DNA from: Aquibacillus kalidii | Lineage (GTDB): Bacteria > Bacillota > Bacilli > Bacillales > Amphibacillaceae | DNA: 64,000 bases | Assembly: GCF_014280935.1 (NCBI RefSeq) | Contig: NZ_JACLZI010000006.1 | Location: forward strand, 20,722-84,721 | Direction of reading: 5' to 3' | Shown here: in pieces, positions 42,660 to 52,562 of the stretch | Numbering within the stretch: the stretch's first letter is position 1 | Layout of the letters: every line of letters begins with the position of its first letter | Position numbers and translations under genes: made by a program | Notes under the pieces: model-generated | The model's input: only the letters and a program-made list of their open reading frames with translations | Databases searched by the model: none | Told to the model about the DNA's origin: nothing

Positions 42660-44307
42660 TCCAATCCTCCTCAGAATTATTTTGTTGTGCAAATGAGATA
42701 ACAGAGGATAGGTTTTCTAGCTTGATCCTAGCTTCCCCATCTGTTGCTGACTCTTTGAATATAGTTTGTATTTCTTCTTCCATATTTCCAATGTTCAGAT
42801 CGGCTAAAATGGAATCTAAATTACCAACCACTCGTTCAAATAACTGGATTTTTTCATATAGTAAGTTAAGTACATGCTCTTCCATCGTGTTTCTAATTGC
42901 GAAATTATAAATATTCACATCAGATTCTTGTCCAAAGCGGTGGATACGACCGATTCTTTGCTCTAAACGCATTGGATTCCAAGGCAAGTCATAATTAATC
43001 ATATTGTTACAGAACTGCAGGTTAATCCCTTCGCCGCCCGCTTCGGTAGCGATAAGAACTTGTGCATGGTTTTGAAACAGTTGTCTCATCCAATCTTTTT
43101 TCCCACGCTTAAATCCCCCGCGAAAAGGAACGGAAGAGATTCCATGCTGCTGCAGATACCACTGTAAATATAGTTGAGAAGCTCTGTACTCTGTGAAAAT
43201 AATAAATTTCTCATCAGTATCTTTGATTAACTCGACTACTTTATCAGCTTTTGCATGATGTGGCAGTTGTTCAATACGTCCTAGAAAACTTTCATAATCT
43301 GTTCGATTTACTATTTCTTTATCCTGATTTAGCATTTTCTTTAGCGACATATAACAGGCTTCTCTAGAAGAACAGAGTTCTCTAGTATAAGTAATGGAAG
43401 AGAAACTAGCTGAGTCTTTGGAGATCCTTGTTAATTCATCGTAGGCCTCTTGTTCTTCTTTCGTAAAGTCAATCCATACTGTCTCCACTTTTCGTTTTGT
43501 CCAATCTATACCTGTATCCTGCCTCCGGTTTCTCACCATTACTTTTTGTATTAATTGTTTTAAATGTGCATCATTAAATAGGTTTTTACGATCCTTACCA
43601 AACTGATTAGTGAAATCCTCATAATTTCCAAGATAACCAGGTTTTAAAATAGATACAAGATTAAAAATGTCACTCAATTTATTTTGGACCGGCGTGGCTG
43701 TTAATAGAAGACAATACTTTTTCTTTAAGGAACGGACAAATTCATAGTTTTTTGTTTTGTGATTTTTTAATTTATGGGCTTCATCGATTAAAACAAAATC
43801 ATAGTCTTGTTCTAGAATGATATCTTTATGTTGTTGTCGTTTAGCTGTATCAATAGAGGTTACTACTATATTTTCCTGATCCCATACAGGTCTTTTCCTT
43901 TGGGAAAGGGCAGGTATATAGAATTTCTGATTTAATTCATTAACCCATTGGTTTACAAGTGATGCAGGTACAAGAATTAATGCTTTTTTTACTAATCCTC
44001 TAATCATATACTCTTTTAATATTAAACCTGCTTCGATTGTTTTACCTAGACCAACTTCATCTGCTAGAATTCCTCTACCATTCATTTCTTCCACAATTTG
44101 TTGTGCGCATTCTAATTGGTGCTCTAGGAAAGTCATGTGTGGTAAATGATTTGGTGCGGTTAACCCTTTGAATTCTTTTGTCATTGTAGCTAAAGAAGAA
44201 TCATAGGACATTTTAAATAGATTCCAATTGGTAAATGGCCCATCATTTTCTAGCTTGGTATTTAATTCGTCAATAAATTCTTGGTCACGTTTTAATTGGA
44301 TATTCAT
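42637..44307 (-). CDS. yqhH: SNF2-family DNA-dependent ATPase/helicase YqhH
   Basis: A 556-residue Swi2/Snf2 ATPase like RapA-type remodellers. Motifs in order: Walker A in ADEVGLGKTIEAGL (~82), Ia LILVPASLVNQW, DEAH box LIDEAHKLKN, TATPVQN, and the helicase C-terminal domain with EAGGEGINLQFC and QRIGRIHRFGQ. The likely role is moving proteins or RNA polymerase on DNA, but no substrate is known. Forms an operon with yqhG. GGGGC lies nine bases before the ATG, at the start of the minus-strand unit that is divergent from the glycine riboswitch. Confidence 0.93.
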   Translation of the reverse strand: MNIQLKRDQEFIDELNTKLENDGPFTNWNLFKMSYDSSLATMTKEFKGLTAPNHLPHMTFLEHQLECAQQIVEEMNGRGILADEVGLGKTIEAGLILKEYMIRGLVKKALILVPASLVNQWVNELNQKFYIPALSQRKRPVWDQENIVVTSIDTAKRQQHKDIILEQDYDFVLIDEAHKLKNHKTKNYEFVRSLKKKYCLLLTATPVQNKLSDIFNLVSILKPGYLGNYEDFTNQFGKDRKNLFNDAHLKQLIQKVMVRNRRQDTGIDWTKRKVETVWIDFTKEEQEAYDELTRISKDSASFSSITYTRELCSSREACYMSLKKMLNQDKEIVNRTDYESFLGRIEQLPHHAKADKVVELIKDTDEKFIIFTEYRASQLYLQWYLQQHGISSVPFRGGFKRGKKDWMRQLFQNHAQVLIATEAGGEGINLQFCNNMINYDLPWNPMRLEQRIGRIHRFGQESDVNIYNFAIRNTMEEHVLNLLYEKIQLFERVVGNLDSILADLNIGNMEEEIQTIFKESATDGEARIKLENLSSVISFAQQNNSEEDWNGTRESS

Positions 44308-44482
44308 AAAAAAGCCCCTTTATTTGACTATTTAGGTTTTTTCAAAAATTAACAACACAATAGAATGGTGCTGTGATATAATAACTTTAATTATTGGTAT
44401 GAAAAGTAATCTGTTGATCTACTTTGCCTATACATAACTACTAGTATGCCCAGTTTTCTACAATTTAAAAATAAGCGAATGA

Positions 44483-44684
44483 GAACAAGAGGAGAGACCA
44501 CTAAAGTGGCGCCGAAGGAGCAAGCATAAATATGCGAATCTCTCAGGCAAAAAGACTCTTGTTTGACGCAACTCTGGAGAATGTTTACTTATGGTAAACT
44601 ACCCAAGAAGAAAGCTATGTTAAATGGCGAAACTTTCTGGTTCAAGGACAGAGACTTCATCTTTGGTGGAGTCTCTGTTTTTTT
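44483..44684 (+). promoter_or_regulatory. Tandem glycine riboswitch with terminator
   Basis: Two glycine aptamers precede gcvT. Aptamer 1 runs ~44483-44564 (P1 AACAAGAG with CTCTTGTT; core GGCGCCGAAGGAGCAA, CTCTCAGGCAAAA). Aptamer 2 runs ~44571-44653 (CTCTGGAGAATG, AACTTTCTGGTTCAAGGACAGAG). The 3' P1 strand of aptamer 2 (CAGAG, 44649-44653) is also the start of the terminator arm CAGAGACT, which pairs with AGTCTCTG at 44670-44677 before seven T's. Glycine binding should therefore block termination and turn the operon on. Confidence 0.95.
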
Positions 44685-44758
44685 ATGTGGAAAGAAACAA
44701 AGGATCGTTAGAGATTACTTTCTGTACAAGGTAAACACGTAAAAGGAGGACTACTAAA

Positions 44759-45865
44759 ATGACTCAGATAAAGCGCACCCCGTTGTATCCGGAATATGAA
44801 AAACATGGTGCAAAAACAATTGATTTTGGTGGATGGGACATGCCTGTTCAATTTTCAGGTATAAAAAATGAACACTTTGCAACTAGAAGCGCAGCAGGAT
44901 TATTTGATGTATCACATATGGGTGAGATTATCGTAGAAGGACCTGACAGTGAAGCTTTCTTGCAACAGATGTTAACGAATGATTTATCTAAGCTTAATGA
45001 AAATCAGGCTCAATATACGATCATGTGTTATGAAGATGGTGGAACAGTTGATGATTTAATTGTATATAAGCTTGAACAAGAAAAGTTTCTATTAGTAGTA
45101 AATGCTTCTAACACTGAAAAAGATTTTCAATGGTTACTAGACCATAAAACAGACGGAGTTTCCATCCATGACTTTTCCGAGGATTATGTACAATTAGCTA
45201 TCCAAGGACCTAAGGCAGAGATGATCCTTCAACAATTAACGGAAGAAAATCTTGAAACGATTAAATTTTTCTACTTTATAGAGAATGTCCGATTTGAGGA
45301 TGTTACAGACACCGCACTAGTCTCCCGTACTGGATACACTGGTGAAGATGGTTTCGAAATATACATAAACGCTCGTTCAGGAAGGGACCTTTGGAATAAA
45401 ATCATCGAAGTGGGTGAAAGTCACGGACTTGCTGTAATTGGATTAGGTGCTAGAGACACGCTTCGATTTGAAGCAACCCTTCCTTTATATGGGCAGGAAT
45501 TAAGTAAAACGATAACTCCTTTAGAAGCTGGTTTAGGCTTTGCTGTAAAAACAGACAAAGAAGTAGATTTTATTGGGAAGGCTGTCTTAAAAGAGCAGAA
45601 GATGGCAGGAACAAAGCGTAAGTTAGTTGGAATTGAGATGATTGATAAAGGTATACCTAGAACTGGATATAAGGTCCTTAACGATAACAATGAAGAGATT
45701 GGTGAGGTGACAACCGGAACGCAGTCTCCAACATTAAATAAAAACATAGGCTTAGCACTAGTTCATGCTGAATTTTCAAATTTGGATACAGAGTGTTATG
45801 TCCAGGTAAGAAAGCGTAACTTAAAGGCAAAAGTAGTCTCTAAACCTTTCTATAAACGTTCTTAA
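44759..45865 (+). CDS. gcvT: Glycine cleavage system T protein (aminomethyltransferase)
   Basis: Transfers the methylene group from aminomethylated H protein to tetrahydrofolate, releasing ammonia. 368 residues. Conserved features: [13 protein letters not shown] near the N-terminus, FDVSHMGEI, the folate-site aspartate region [20 protein letters not shown] (~190-203), and the [12 protein letters not shown] segment. AAAGGAGGA precedes the ATG. First gene of the gcvT-gcvPA-gcvPB operon under the glycine riboswitch. The H protein and dihydrolipoamide dehydrogenase are encoded elsewhere. Confidence 0.97.
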   Translation: MTQIKRTPLYPEYEKHGAKTIDFGGWDMPVQFSGIKNEHFATRSAAGLFDVSHMGEIIVEGPDSEAFLQQMLTNDLSKLNENQAQYTIMCYEDGGTVDDLIVYKLEQEKFLLVVNASNTEKDFQWLLDHKTDGVSIHDFSEDYVQLAIQGPKAEMILQQLTEENLETIKFFYFIENVRFEDVTDTALVSRTGYTGEDGFEIYINARSGRDLWNKIIEVGESHGLAVIGLGARDTLRFEATLPLYGQELSKTITPLEAGLGFAVKTDKEVDFIGKAVLKEQKMAGTKRKLVGIEMIDKGIPRTGYKVLNDNNEEIGEVTTGTQSPTLNKNIGLALVHAEFSNLDTECYVQVRKRNLKAKVVSKPFYKRS

Positions 45866-45884
45866 AAATTTAAGGGGGATAATC

Positions 45885-47231
45885 ATGGAATTTCGTTATT
45901 TACCGATGACAGCAGATGACAAGTCAGAAATGCTAAGTAAAATAGGTGTTACTTCAACAGAAGAGTTATTTTCTGATATTCCAAGTAGCGTCCGTTTAAC
46001 AAAAGAATTAGATCTAAAGATTCCAAAAAGTGAAGCAGAATTAATGAAGGAGCTATCCTTATTAGCTAAACAGAACATCACTGTTAAATCTCACACATCT
46101 TTCTTAGGGGCGGGTGTTTATGATCATCATATACCTTCTATTGTAGACCACATTATTTCTAGGTCGGAATTTTACACGGCATATACACCTTATCAGCCAG
46201 AGATCTCTCAAGGGGAGCTACAAGCGATATTTGAGTTTCAAACGATGATCTGTGAGTTGACAGGGATGGAGGTAGCTAACTCTTCCATGTATGATGGTGG
46301 AACGGCACTTGCGGAAGCAGCAAACTTAAGTGCTGCACAAACGAAACGTAAGAAAATACTGGTTTCAAAAACAGTTCATCCTGAATCTCGTGCTGTTATT
46401 CATTCCTATGCAAAGGGGCAAGGAATTGAAGTGATAGAAATTGACCATGCGAATGGAATAACCAATTTAGAACTTCTACGCGAACAATTAAGTGACGAAA
46501 TTGCTAGTGTTGTCATTCAATATCCAAATTTCTTTGGCCAAATTGAACCATTAGCAGATATCCAAAAAATAGTTGCAGACTCCAAAACAATGTTTGTTGT
46601 ATCTAGTAATCCGCTGGCACTTGGGTACTTGACACCACCAGGAGAGTTTGGGGCTGATATTGTAGTAGGAGATACACAGGTTTTTGGTATTCCAGCACAG
46701 TTCGGAGGACCACATTGTGGTTATTTTGCTACAACAAAAAAACTAATGCGGAAGGTTCCGGGCCGTTTAGTTGGTCAGACTGTTGATGAGAATGGTAAAA
46801 GGGGGTTTGTGTTGACCCTTCAAGCAAGAGAACAGCATATTAGAAGGGATAAAGCTACCTCCAATATTTGTTCAAACCAAGCATTAAATGCACTAGCATC
46901 GTCTGTTGCGATGAGCTCTATAGGAAAACAGGGTATGAAGAAGATGGCTTGGCTGAATATGCAAAAAACACACTACATGAAGAAAATGCTAACCGATAAG
47001 GGGATTAGAGTTGTATTTAGTGGTCCGATGTTTAATGAATTAGTCATCGATATTGGTAAATCTGTTACAAAATTGAATCAAGTTCTTTTAACCAAAGGGT
47101 TTATTGGTGGTTATGATTTGGAAAAGAGTTATTCGGAATTAACCGGCTACATGTTGGTAGCTGTTACAGAAATCCGTACGAAAGCAGAGATTGATACGTT
47201 TGTAGAGGAAGTAGGTGCGCTAATTGACTAA
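45885..47231 (+). CDS. gcvPA: Glycine dehydrogenase (decarboxylating) subunit 1
   Basis: The alpha half of the split P protein, which decarboxylates glycine with the PLP-bearing partner GcvPB. 448 residues, standard for the Firmicute two-subunit form. Typical sequences: [40 protein letters not shown] and [23 protein letters not shown] precedes the ATG, 19 bases after gcvT. The last eight bases overlap gcvPB. Confidence 0.97.
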   Translation: MEFRYLPMTADDKSEMLSKIGVTSTEELFSDIPSSVRLTKELDLKIPKSEAELMKELSLLAKQNITVKSHTSFLGAGVYDHHIPSIVDHIISRSEFYTAYTPYQPEISQGELQAIFEFQTMICELTGMEVANSSMYDGGTALAEAANLSAAQTKRKKILVSKTVHPESRAVIHSYAKGQGIEVIEIDHANGITNLELLREQLSDEIASVVIQYPNFFGQIEPLADIQKIVADSKTMFVVSSNPLALGYLTPPGEFGADIVVGDTQVFGIPAQFGGPHCGYFATTKKLMRKVPGRLVGQTVDENGKRGFVLTLQAREQHIRRDKATSNICSNQALNALASSVAMSSIGKQGMKKMAWLNMQKTHYMKKMLTDKGIRVVFSGPMFNELVIDIGKSVTKLNQVLLTKGFIGGYDLEKSYSELTGYMLVAVTEIRTKAEIDTFVEEVGALID

Positions 47232-48687
47232 TCAAGATTTCCCATTAATATTTGAACATAGTAAAGCTGGAAGAACGAGTTATAGCCTTCCTGAATTAGA
47301 TACACCAGAATTTGATTTAACAGAAACAGTTGGTTCTGACTATGTTAGAAAATCAGAACCTGAGCTTCCTGAACTTAGTGAACTTCAGATTATTAGACAC
47401 TATACAGGATTATCTCGACGTAATTATGGTGTGGATTCAGGATTCTATCCATTAGGCTCTTGTACCATGAAGTATAATCCGAAAATTAATGAAGATGTTG
47501 CTAGATTAGAAGGATTCAGTCATATTCATCCTTATCAACCTGAAAGTACTGTCCAAGGAGCATTGGAAGTCATGTATGACCTACAACAATCGCTAGCAGA
47601 AATTACTGGCATGTTTGAAGTATCTTTACAGCCTGCAGCTGGAGCACATGGAGAATGGACTGGATTAATGATGATCCGTGCTTTCCATGAAGCTAATGGT
47701 GATTTTAATCGTACTAAAGTAATCGTCCCAGACTCTGCCCATGGTACAAATCCAGCTTCTGCAACAGTTGCGGGATTCGAGTCTGTCACTGTAAAAACAA
47801 ACGAACGTGGTTTGGTTGACTTAGAGGATTTACGACGTGTGGTTGGAGCTGATACGGCAGCATTAATGCTTACGAATCCAAACACCTTAGGTTTATTTGA
47901 AGAAGAAATAATGGAAATGGCAAAAATTGTACATCAGGCTGGCGGTCGCTTGTATTATGATGGAGCCAATCTGAATGCGATTATGGGATACACAAGGCCA
48001 GGAGACATGGGCTTTGATGTTGTCCATTTAAATTTACACAAAACGTTTACCGGACCGCATGGCGGTGGTGGACCGGGATCAGGTCCTGTTGGGGTATCGA
48101 AAGAATTAGCACCGTATCTACCAAAACCAGTTTTATTGAAAAAGGAGGGTCAATATGTATTTGAATATGACCGTCCAAATTCTATTGGTAGAGTAAAACC
48201 ATTTTACGGTAACTTTGGTATCAATTTACGTGCTTATACCTATATTCGGACAATGGGTGCTGAAGGGTTGAAAAAAGTGAGTGAATATGCTGTGTTAAAC
48301 GCGAATTATATGATGAGAAGCCTACAAGCAACATATGAGTTACCGTATACGCAACATTGTAAGCATGAGTTTGTTCTTTCTGGTAAAAAGCAGAAAAAAC
48401 TTGGTGTTAGAACGTTAGATATTGCTAAACGTCTCTTAGATTACGGCTATCACCCACCGACTATTTATTTCCCTCTCAATGTTGAGGAAGCAATGATGGT
48501 CGAACCAACTGAAACGGAAGCGAAGGAAACATTAGATGGATTTATTGAGACAATGATAGAAATTGCTAACGATGCTGAAAAAAATCCGGAGATTGTCCAA
48601 GATGCGCCACATACAACTATTGTGAAACGAATGGATGAGGCAACAGCTGCAAGAAAGCCTGTGTTACGCTATACGAAGAAAGATTAA
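47224..48687 (+). CDS. gcvPB: Glycine dehydrogenase (decarboxylating) subunit 2
   Basis: The PLP-binding half of the P protein. 487 residues. The Schiff-base lysine is in [17 protein letters not shown] (~272), with [11 protein letters not shown] and [14 protein letters not shown] elsewhere. Translation begins at TTG 47224 inside the end of gcvPA, with AGGTG six bases upstream, so expression is coupled and gives equal amounts of the two halves. A terminator follows. Confidence 0.97.
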   Translation: MTNQDFPLIFEHSKAGRTSYSLPELDTPEFDLTETVGSDYVRKSEPELPELSELQIIRHYTGLSRRNYGVDSGFYPLGSCTMKYNPKINEDVARLEGFSHIHPYQPESTVQGALEVMYDLQQSLAEITGMFEVSLQPAAGAHGEWTGLMMIRAFHEANGDFNRTKVIVPDSAHGTNPASATVAGFESVTVKTNERGLVDLEDLRRVVGADTAALMLTNPNTLGLFEEEIMEMAKIVHQAGGRLYYDGANLNAIMGYTRPGDMGFDVVHLNLHKTFTGPHGGGGPGSGPVGVSKELAPYLPKPVLLKKEGQYVFEYDRPNSIGRVKPFYGNFGINLRAYTYIRTMGAEGLKKVSEYAVLNANYMMRSLQATYELPYTQHCKHEFVLSGKKQKKLGVRTLDIAKRLLDYGYHPPTIYFPLNVEEAMMVEPTETEAKETLDGFIETMIEIANDAEKNPEIVQDAPHTTIVKRMDEATAARKPVLRYTKKD

Positions 48688-48717
48688 TAGATTATATTGC
48701 ATTTGAGTGAGGAGGGA

Positions 48718-48759
48718 AATGAGAGTGAAACAGAGTATTGTTTCGCTCTCATTTTTTAA
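48718..48759 (+). terminator. Terminator of the gcv operon
   Basis: AATGAGAGTGAAACA pairs with TGTTTCGCTCTCATT (one G-U) around a short loop, then T's. Confidence 0.9.
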
Positions 48760-48838
48760 TTATAGAATAACCTAGTGGGTAAAATGTGTTAAAATATGGA
48801 AGTGGTTTTGTTTATTGTGATCTGTAGGGGGAGAAACA

Positions 48839-50749
48839 ATGTCGTACTTAATAAATATGACTAAAACGATTTTTTACTATTTGATAGGAATTTTAGGAAT
48901 TATTCTAATCTCTTGCATTCCTAATTCCATAAAGGAAGGGCTTAGTTTTGATTGGAGATTATACGTTACCAGTATAAAAAGTGTCATAATCAAGTTACTT
49001 AACCCAGATCAATGGTATTTCAATAGGATAGACGGGGTAGGAAGGGTGACGAGGGAGCCAATAATAGCTTTTATAAAAGATGACTATCCTTACGTGATGA
49101 CTATTTTATGTTGTTCATTGCTTCTTGCTTTACTCTTAGGATTTGTTTTTTCGTTTTTGACATTTTTACTACCGAAAAAAATTCAATGGATCATGATAAA
49201 AATTCTCAACATATTGGAAGGATTTCCTGACGTTTTATTTATTTTGCTAGTTCAAATGTTTGCTGTATGGAGCTATCAGACAACAGGATTAAAACTTTTT
49301 GATTTCATATATTTGGGTAATGAGAAGATCTATTTTGCTCCTATCATATCTTTATCGATACTGCCGACTATTATGTTCTATAAAATTATCATGCTCTTAT
49401 TAGAGCGTGAGTTGGCGGAGGATTATGTACAACTTGCAAAGAGTAAAGGATTAAAACAGGGGTATCTATTGGCTATACACTGTTTACGGAATATCAAAAA
49501 TAGTTTGTTTCATCAGTCGAAGTCAGTTGTGTGGGCGTGCTTATCCAGCTTATTTATCATTGAATACTTCTTTAGTTTGAATGGTATTTTAAACTTTATC
49601 CTGTTTGATTCTACTCCATTTGTAATTGCTTTTGCGATGATACTAGTATTTTCACCTTTTTTTCTTTTTTATGAAATGGTTGAGATTCTGGTTATACAAA
49701 ACGGTCACGACATGGTAAATCGTTCATTTAGCAAGTTAACGCCTCTTTTTTCCAAATCGGATATTCGTATGCTAATTGAGAAAATTGGGAAAGACATTGT
49801 GTCTGCTTATCGCAGTTTTATAGCGTTATTAAGAAGACCAATATCCTGTGTTGCTCTTTTGTTTGTTATAGGTATGGTAGTCGTTAGTGTGTTGTACCCA
49901 CATCTAAAAGAACCCCCCATTAAAGAAATGGAACTGCTGTATGACGATAATGGGAAACTGTTGAGTGTAGCACCACACCCACCATCTTCCTACTTTCTAC
50001 TTGGATCAGATCGCTATGGCTATTCTATTTTCGATCAAATTATGGTGGGGGCTAAGTACACCATCATATTCTCGTTACTAATTGCATTATTACGTGTCGT
50101 AATTAGCTATCTGTTAGCTTTTCCTTATCTCTTTTTTGTGCCAATTACAATGAAAAAGTGGATGGCGAAGCTTGCAAATGGAATGCAATTTCTTAGCTTT
50201 AGTTTAGTCGCTTATATATTGATTCAACCTGTTGTAACTAAAGACGCAGAGTTTCCATGGCATAACACATTTACAGAAAGAGTGATATTTGAGGTTATCA
50301 TTTTGGTTATATTTGTCCTACCAATGTTACTTAATATTATTGGGAATGAAATGGACCAATTAATGGATAAGGAATTTATTCTCGCAGCACAGTTGATGGG
50401 GACGAGTAATGTAAGACTGTTTATTAACTACATAACACCTAATGTATTTCCTAGTCTTGTCAATCTCTTTAGACAACAAGTCATTCAAGTATTGTTTGTC
50501 TTTATCCATCTTGGCGCACTAAGTGTGTTTTTTGGTGGGACTATCCGAAATGTAGGAGCACCACCTCAATCGTTCACAAATGAATGGGCAGGAGTCTTGT
50601 CTTTATTGAAAGAGGGATTAATGACAAATAGATATTGGCTGATCCTACCAACCTTGCTTGCTTATTTACTGTTTATTTTCTCTGTACAAATGATTACTTC
50701 CGCCATTATTTCACATGAACAGAGCAAAGTAGGAATATTTAAATGGTAG
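48839..50749 (+). CDS. Fused double ABC permease of the peptide/nickel (OppB-OppC) type
   Basis: 636 residues with about twelve membrane segments. The first half (~1-300) looks like an OppB/DppB permease: long external loop (~35-75), then the coupling helix ERELAEDYVQLAKSKGL. The second half (~325-636) looks like OppC/DppC: LGSDRYGYSIFDQIMVGAKYTI is the OppC signature and KEFILAAQLMGTSNVRLF its coupling helix. So both halves of the translocation pore are in one chain. No ATPase or binding protein is encoded nearby. AGGGGGAG precedes the ATG. The motifs are divergent; the substrate is unknown. It stands alone between gcv and yqhL. Confidence 0.85.
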   Translation: MSYLINMTKTIFYYLIGILGIILISCIPNSIKEGLSFDWRLYVTSIKSVIIKLLNPDQWYFNRIDGVGRVTREPIIAFIKDDYPYVMTILCCSLLLALLLGFVFSFLTFLLPKKIQWIMIKILNILEGFPDVLFILLVQMFAVWSYQTTGLKLFDFIYLGNEKIYFAPIISLSILPTIMFYKIIMLLLERELAEDYVQLAKSKGLKQGYLLAIHCLRNIKNSLFHQSKSVVWACLSSLFIIEYFFSLNGILNFILFDSTPFVIAFAMILVFSPFFLFYEMVEILVIQNGHDMVNRSFSKLTPLFSKSDIRMLIEKIGKDIVSAYRSFIALLRRPISCVALLFVIGMVVVSVLYPHLKEPPIKEMELLYDDNGKLLSVAPHPPSSYFLLGSDRYGYSIFDQIMVGAKYTIIFSLLIALLRVVISYLLAFPYLFFVPITMKKWMAKLANGMQFLSFSLVAYILIQPVVTKDAEFPWHNTFTERVIFEVIILVIFVLPMLLNIIGNEMDQLMDKEFILAAQLMGTSNVRLFINYITPNVFPSLVNLFRQQVIQVLFVFIHLGALSVFFGGTIRNVGAPPQSFTNEWAGVLSLLKEGLMTNRYWLILPTLLAYLLFIFSVQMITSAIISHEQSKVGIFKW

Positions 50750-50846
50750 AAAAAATACAGCGAGCGGCGTTAAATTATTGTTATTTTAAAATGTAGTAGT
50801 AACAAATAATAGCGATACCGGTATCAAAATTAATAAAGATGCAAAT

Positions 50847-50878
50847 AAAAAGGTATCTCGTAGGAGATACCTTTTTAT
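50847..50878. terminator. Convergent terminator between the permease and yqhL
   Basis: AAAAGGTATCTC pairs with GAGATACCTTTT around GTAG(…), with T's following and A's preceding. Confidence 0.92.
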
Positions 50879-51270
50879 TAGAATGATGCTTTTTTTGATT
50901 TTTTAATTTTACCATTCCATTGTTTAAATCCACCCTTAAGGTGATTCAAGTCTTGGTATCCCTTTTTATTGAGTAACAATGCGGCCCTCATAGAACGTGT
51001 GCCACTCTGACAATAAAGATATACCGGTTGGTCTTTTCGTAATTCTATTAATCGTTGACGCATTTGAGATAACGGGATATTTCGTGCACCTAATATATGC
51101 CCTGCTTCAAACTCTTTTGGTTCGCGAACATCTATCAATTGTGCTTTACGATACCCTTCACGAAATTGATCCTCTGTTAACGTATTTAGTATTTTCCTTT
51201 GTTTAAAGTATCTATAGACGCTAAATAAAATAAAAGCTACTAAGATTCCGATTAAAATGTATAGTTCCAT
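50878..51270 (-). CDS. yqhL: Membrane-anchored rhodanese-like protein YqhL
   Basis: A 130-residue protein with an N-terminal membrane helix (MELYILIGILVAFILFSVY) and a single rhodanese domain. The active-site loop YCQSGTRSM carries the catalytic cysteine (~93), and LIDVREPKEFEAGHI is the typical CH2 motif. It probably carries persulfide sulfur near the membrane. ATG 51270 is preferred, with GGGGG eight bases upstream; a TTG at 51285 overlaps that site. Position before mntR matches B. subtilis yqhL. Confidence 0.93.
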   Translation of the reverse strand: MELYILIGILVAFILFSVYRYFKQRKILNTLTEDQFREGYRKAQLIDVREPKEFEAGHILGARNIPLSQMRQRLIELRKDQPVYLYCQSGTRSMRAALLLNKKGYQDLNHLKGGFKQWNGKIKKSKKASF

Positions 51271-51400
51271 CCTTATTTCCCCCAATTATTTTCTGTAGAA
51301 GTCCTTTATTTATTATATATGATTATACCATTTTTTAAACCCTTTTTCTTCTTCAAAACCTAGATAATCAAGTATTTAAAGTATATTAATAGAACAATAG

Positions 51401-51817
51401 CGCAATACGACTGTTGTTGAGGGGGGGTGTTTTGGTCGTTATACGGTGTTTGATTGTGGAAGTTATAAAAGAACTAAATTTCCGGACAAAGGATTAGGAA
51501 TTTAAAAGCAATTAATTTGGAAACTAAACAAGCAGATATAAAAGTAGATAAAGAGTTCGTTTCTGTCTTAGATAATGAATTAGAAGCAAATAAAACACAA
51601 GCTCTTGGTGAAAGACGAGTTGGACTTTTATAGGAAAGCTATCAGAATAAGCCACATGTAGTGTTAATGGATACGATTCATGAATTAGAAAAGACTAATG
51701 TTATAATTGGTTCCGAGGATGGAGATACTTGTCCCGTTTGCCGTAAAGGTAGGTAGAGGATATTAGTGGATGTAACCATGTACAAACTGTAATGCACAAC
51801 TGAAATGTGGGTTGTAA
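51401..51817 (+). pseudogene. Decayed gene with zinc-ribbon tail, possible class II ribonucleotide reductase C-terminus
   Basis: A coherent protein can be followed through several breaks: RYTVFDCGSYKRTKFPDKG, then frameshift near 51503, then KAINLETKQADIKVDKEF and NKTQALGERRVGLL, an in-frame TAG near 51635, then MDTIHELEKTNVIIGSEDG, DTCPVCRKG, a frameshift near 51755, VEDISGCN, another near 51785, and CTNCNAQLKCGL before a stop at 51815. The C-terminal CxxC...CxxC tail recalls the zinc ribbon of B12-dependent ribonucleotide reductase (NrdJ); this identity is from memory and uncertain. No start is identifiable. The remaining bases to mntR (51818-52030) hold nothing clear. yqhM/lipM, found here in B. 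subtilis, is absent. Confidence 0.6.
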
Positions 51818-52030
51818 TGTAGGTAGGGGGGCGACTAATTAATGGTCGCCTTTTCCCATGTCTATTAAAATTATTGTAAGAATTCCAATAGACTGATATT
51901 TAATATAATTTTTGAAAATGATATAGCTTGAATTTCTAGTTGTAAGATCGTAGATATGCTTGTCTCGTTGTGAAAACTGGTGTATCCTTTAATTGATGGA
52001 ATAAAGCGAATAGGCGAATGGAGGATCAAC

Positions 52031-52447
52031 ATGCCAACACCAAGTATGGAAGACTATATCGAGCAAATATACATGTTAATCGAATCAAAAGGATACGCAA
52101 GAGTATCTGATATAGCAGAAGCACTTCAAGTACATCCTTCCTCCGTTACGAAAATGGTTCAGAAACTAGACAAAGATGAATACTTGAATTATGAAAAATA
52201 TAGAGGTCTTATTCTAACATCAAAAGGGAAAAAAATTGGGAAACGTTTAGTTTATCGTCATGAACTGTTAGAACAATTCTTGGAGATTATCGGTGTTGAA
52301 AAAGAAAATATATATGATGATGTAGAGGGTATTGAACATCATTTAAGTTGGAATTCAATCGATCGGATTGGGGACTTACTACAGTATTTTGAAGATAATC
52401 CTAGTAGAGTGGCGGAGTTAAAACAGGTGCAGCAAAATAACAGTTAA
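52031..52447 (+). CDS. mntR: Manganese transport regulator MntR
   Basis: DtxR-family repressor that senses Mn(II) and shuts off manganese uptake genes. 138 residues. A winged helix ([25 protein letters not shown]) is followed by the dimerisation/metal domain. Ligands of the binuclear site are visible: Asp8 and Glu11 in [11 protein letters not shown], His in YRHELLEQF (~76), and Glu/His in [15 protein letters not shown] 52031 has GGAGG six bases upstream; an earlier in-frame start is not needed. No MntR operator is evident beside it. Confidence 0.96.
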   Translation: MPTPSMEDYIEQIYMLIESKGYARVSDIAEALQVHPSSVTKMVQKLDKDEYLNYEKYRGLILTSKGKKIGKRLVYRHELLEQFLEIIGVEKENIYDDVEGIEHHLSWNSIDRIGDLLQYFEDNPSRVAELKQVQQNNS

Positions 52448-52511
52448 GCTATACATAGCAAATATAAGTCTCGGAGTAGTATTTAATATAGTTAATAAGT
52501 TTATTAAGATG

Positions 52512-52557
52512 AAAAAGGTGTATCGTTCCAAAAAGTTGGAACGATACACCTTTTTTT
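52512..52557. terminator. Convergent terminator between mntR and the RND gene
   Basis: A near-perfect 17-bp stem, AAAGGTGTATCGTTCCA with TGGAACGATACACCTTT, then seven T's; A's precede it on the other strand. Confidence 0.94.
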
Positions 52558-52562
52558 AATCA

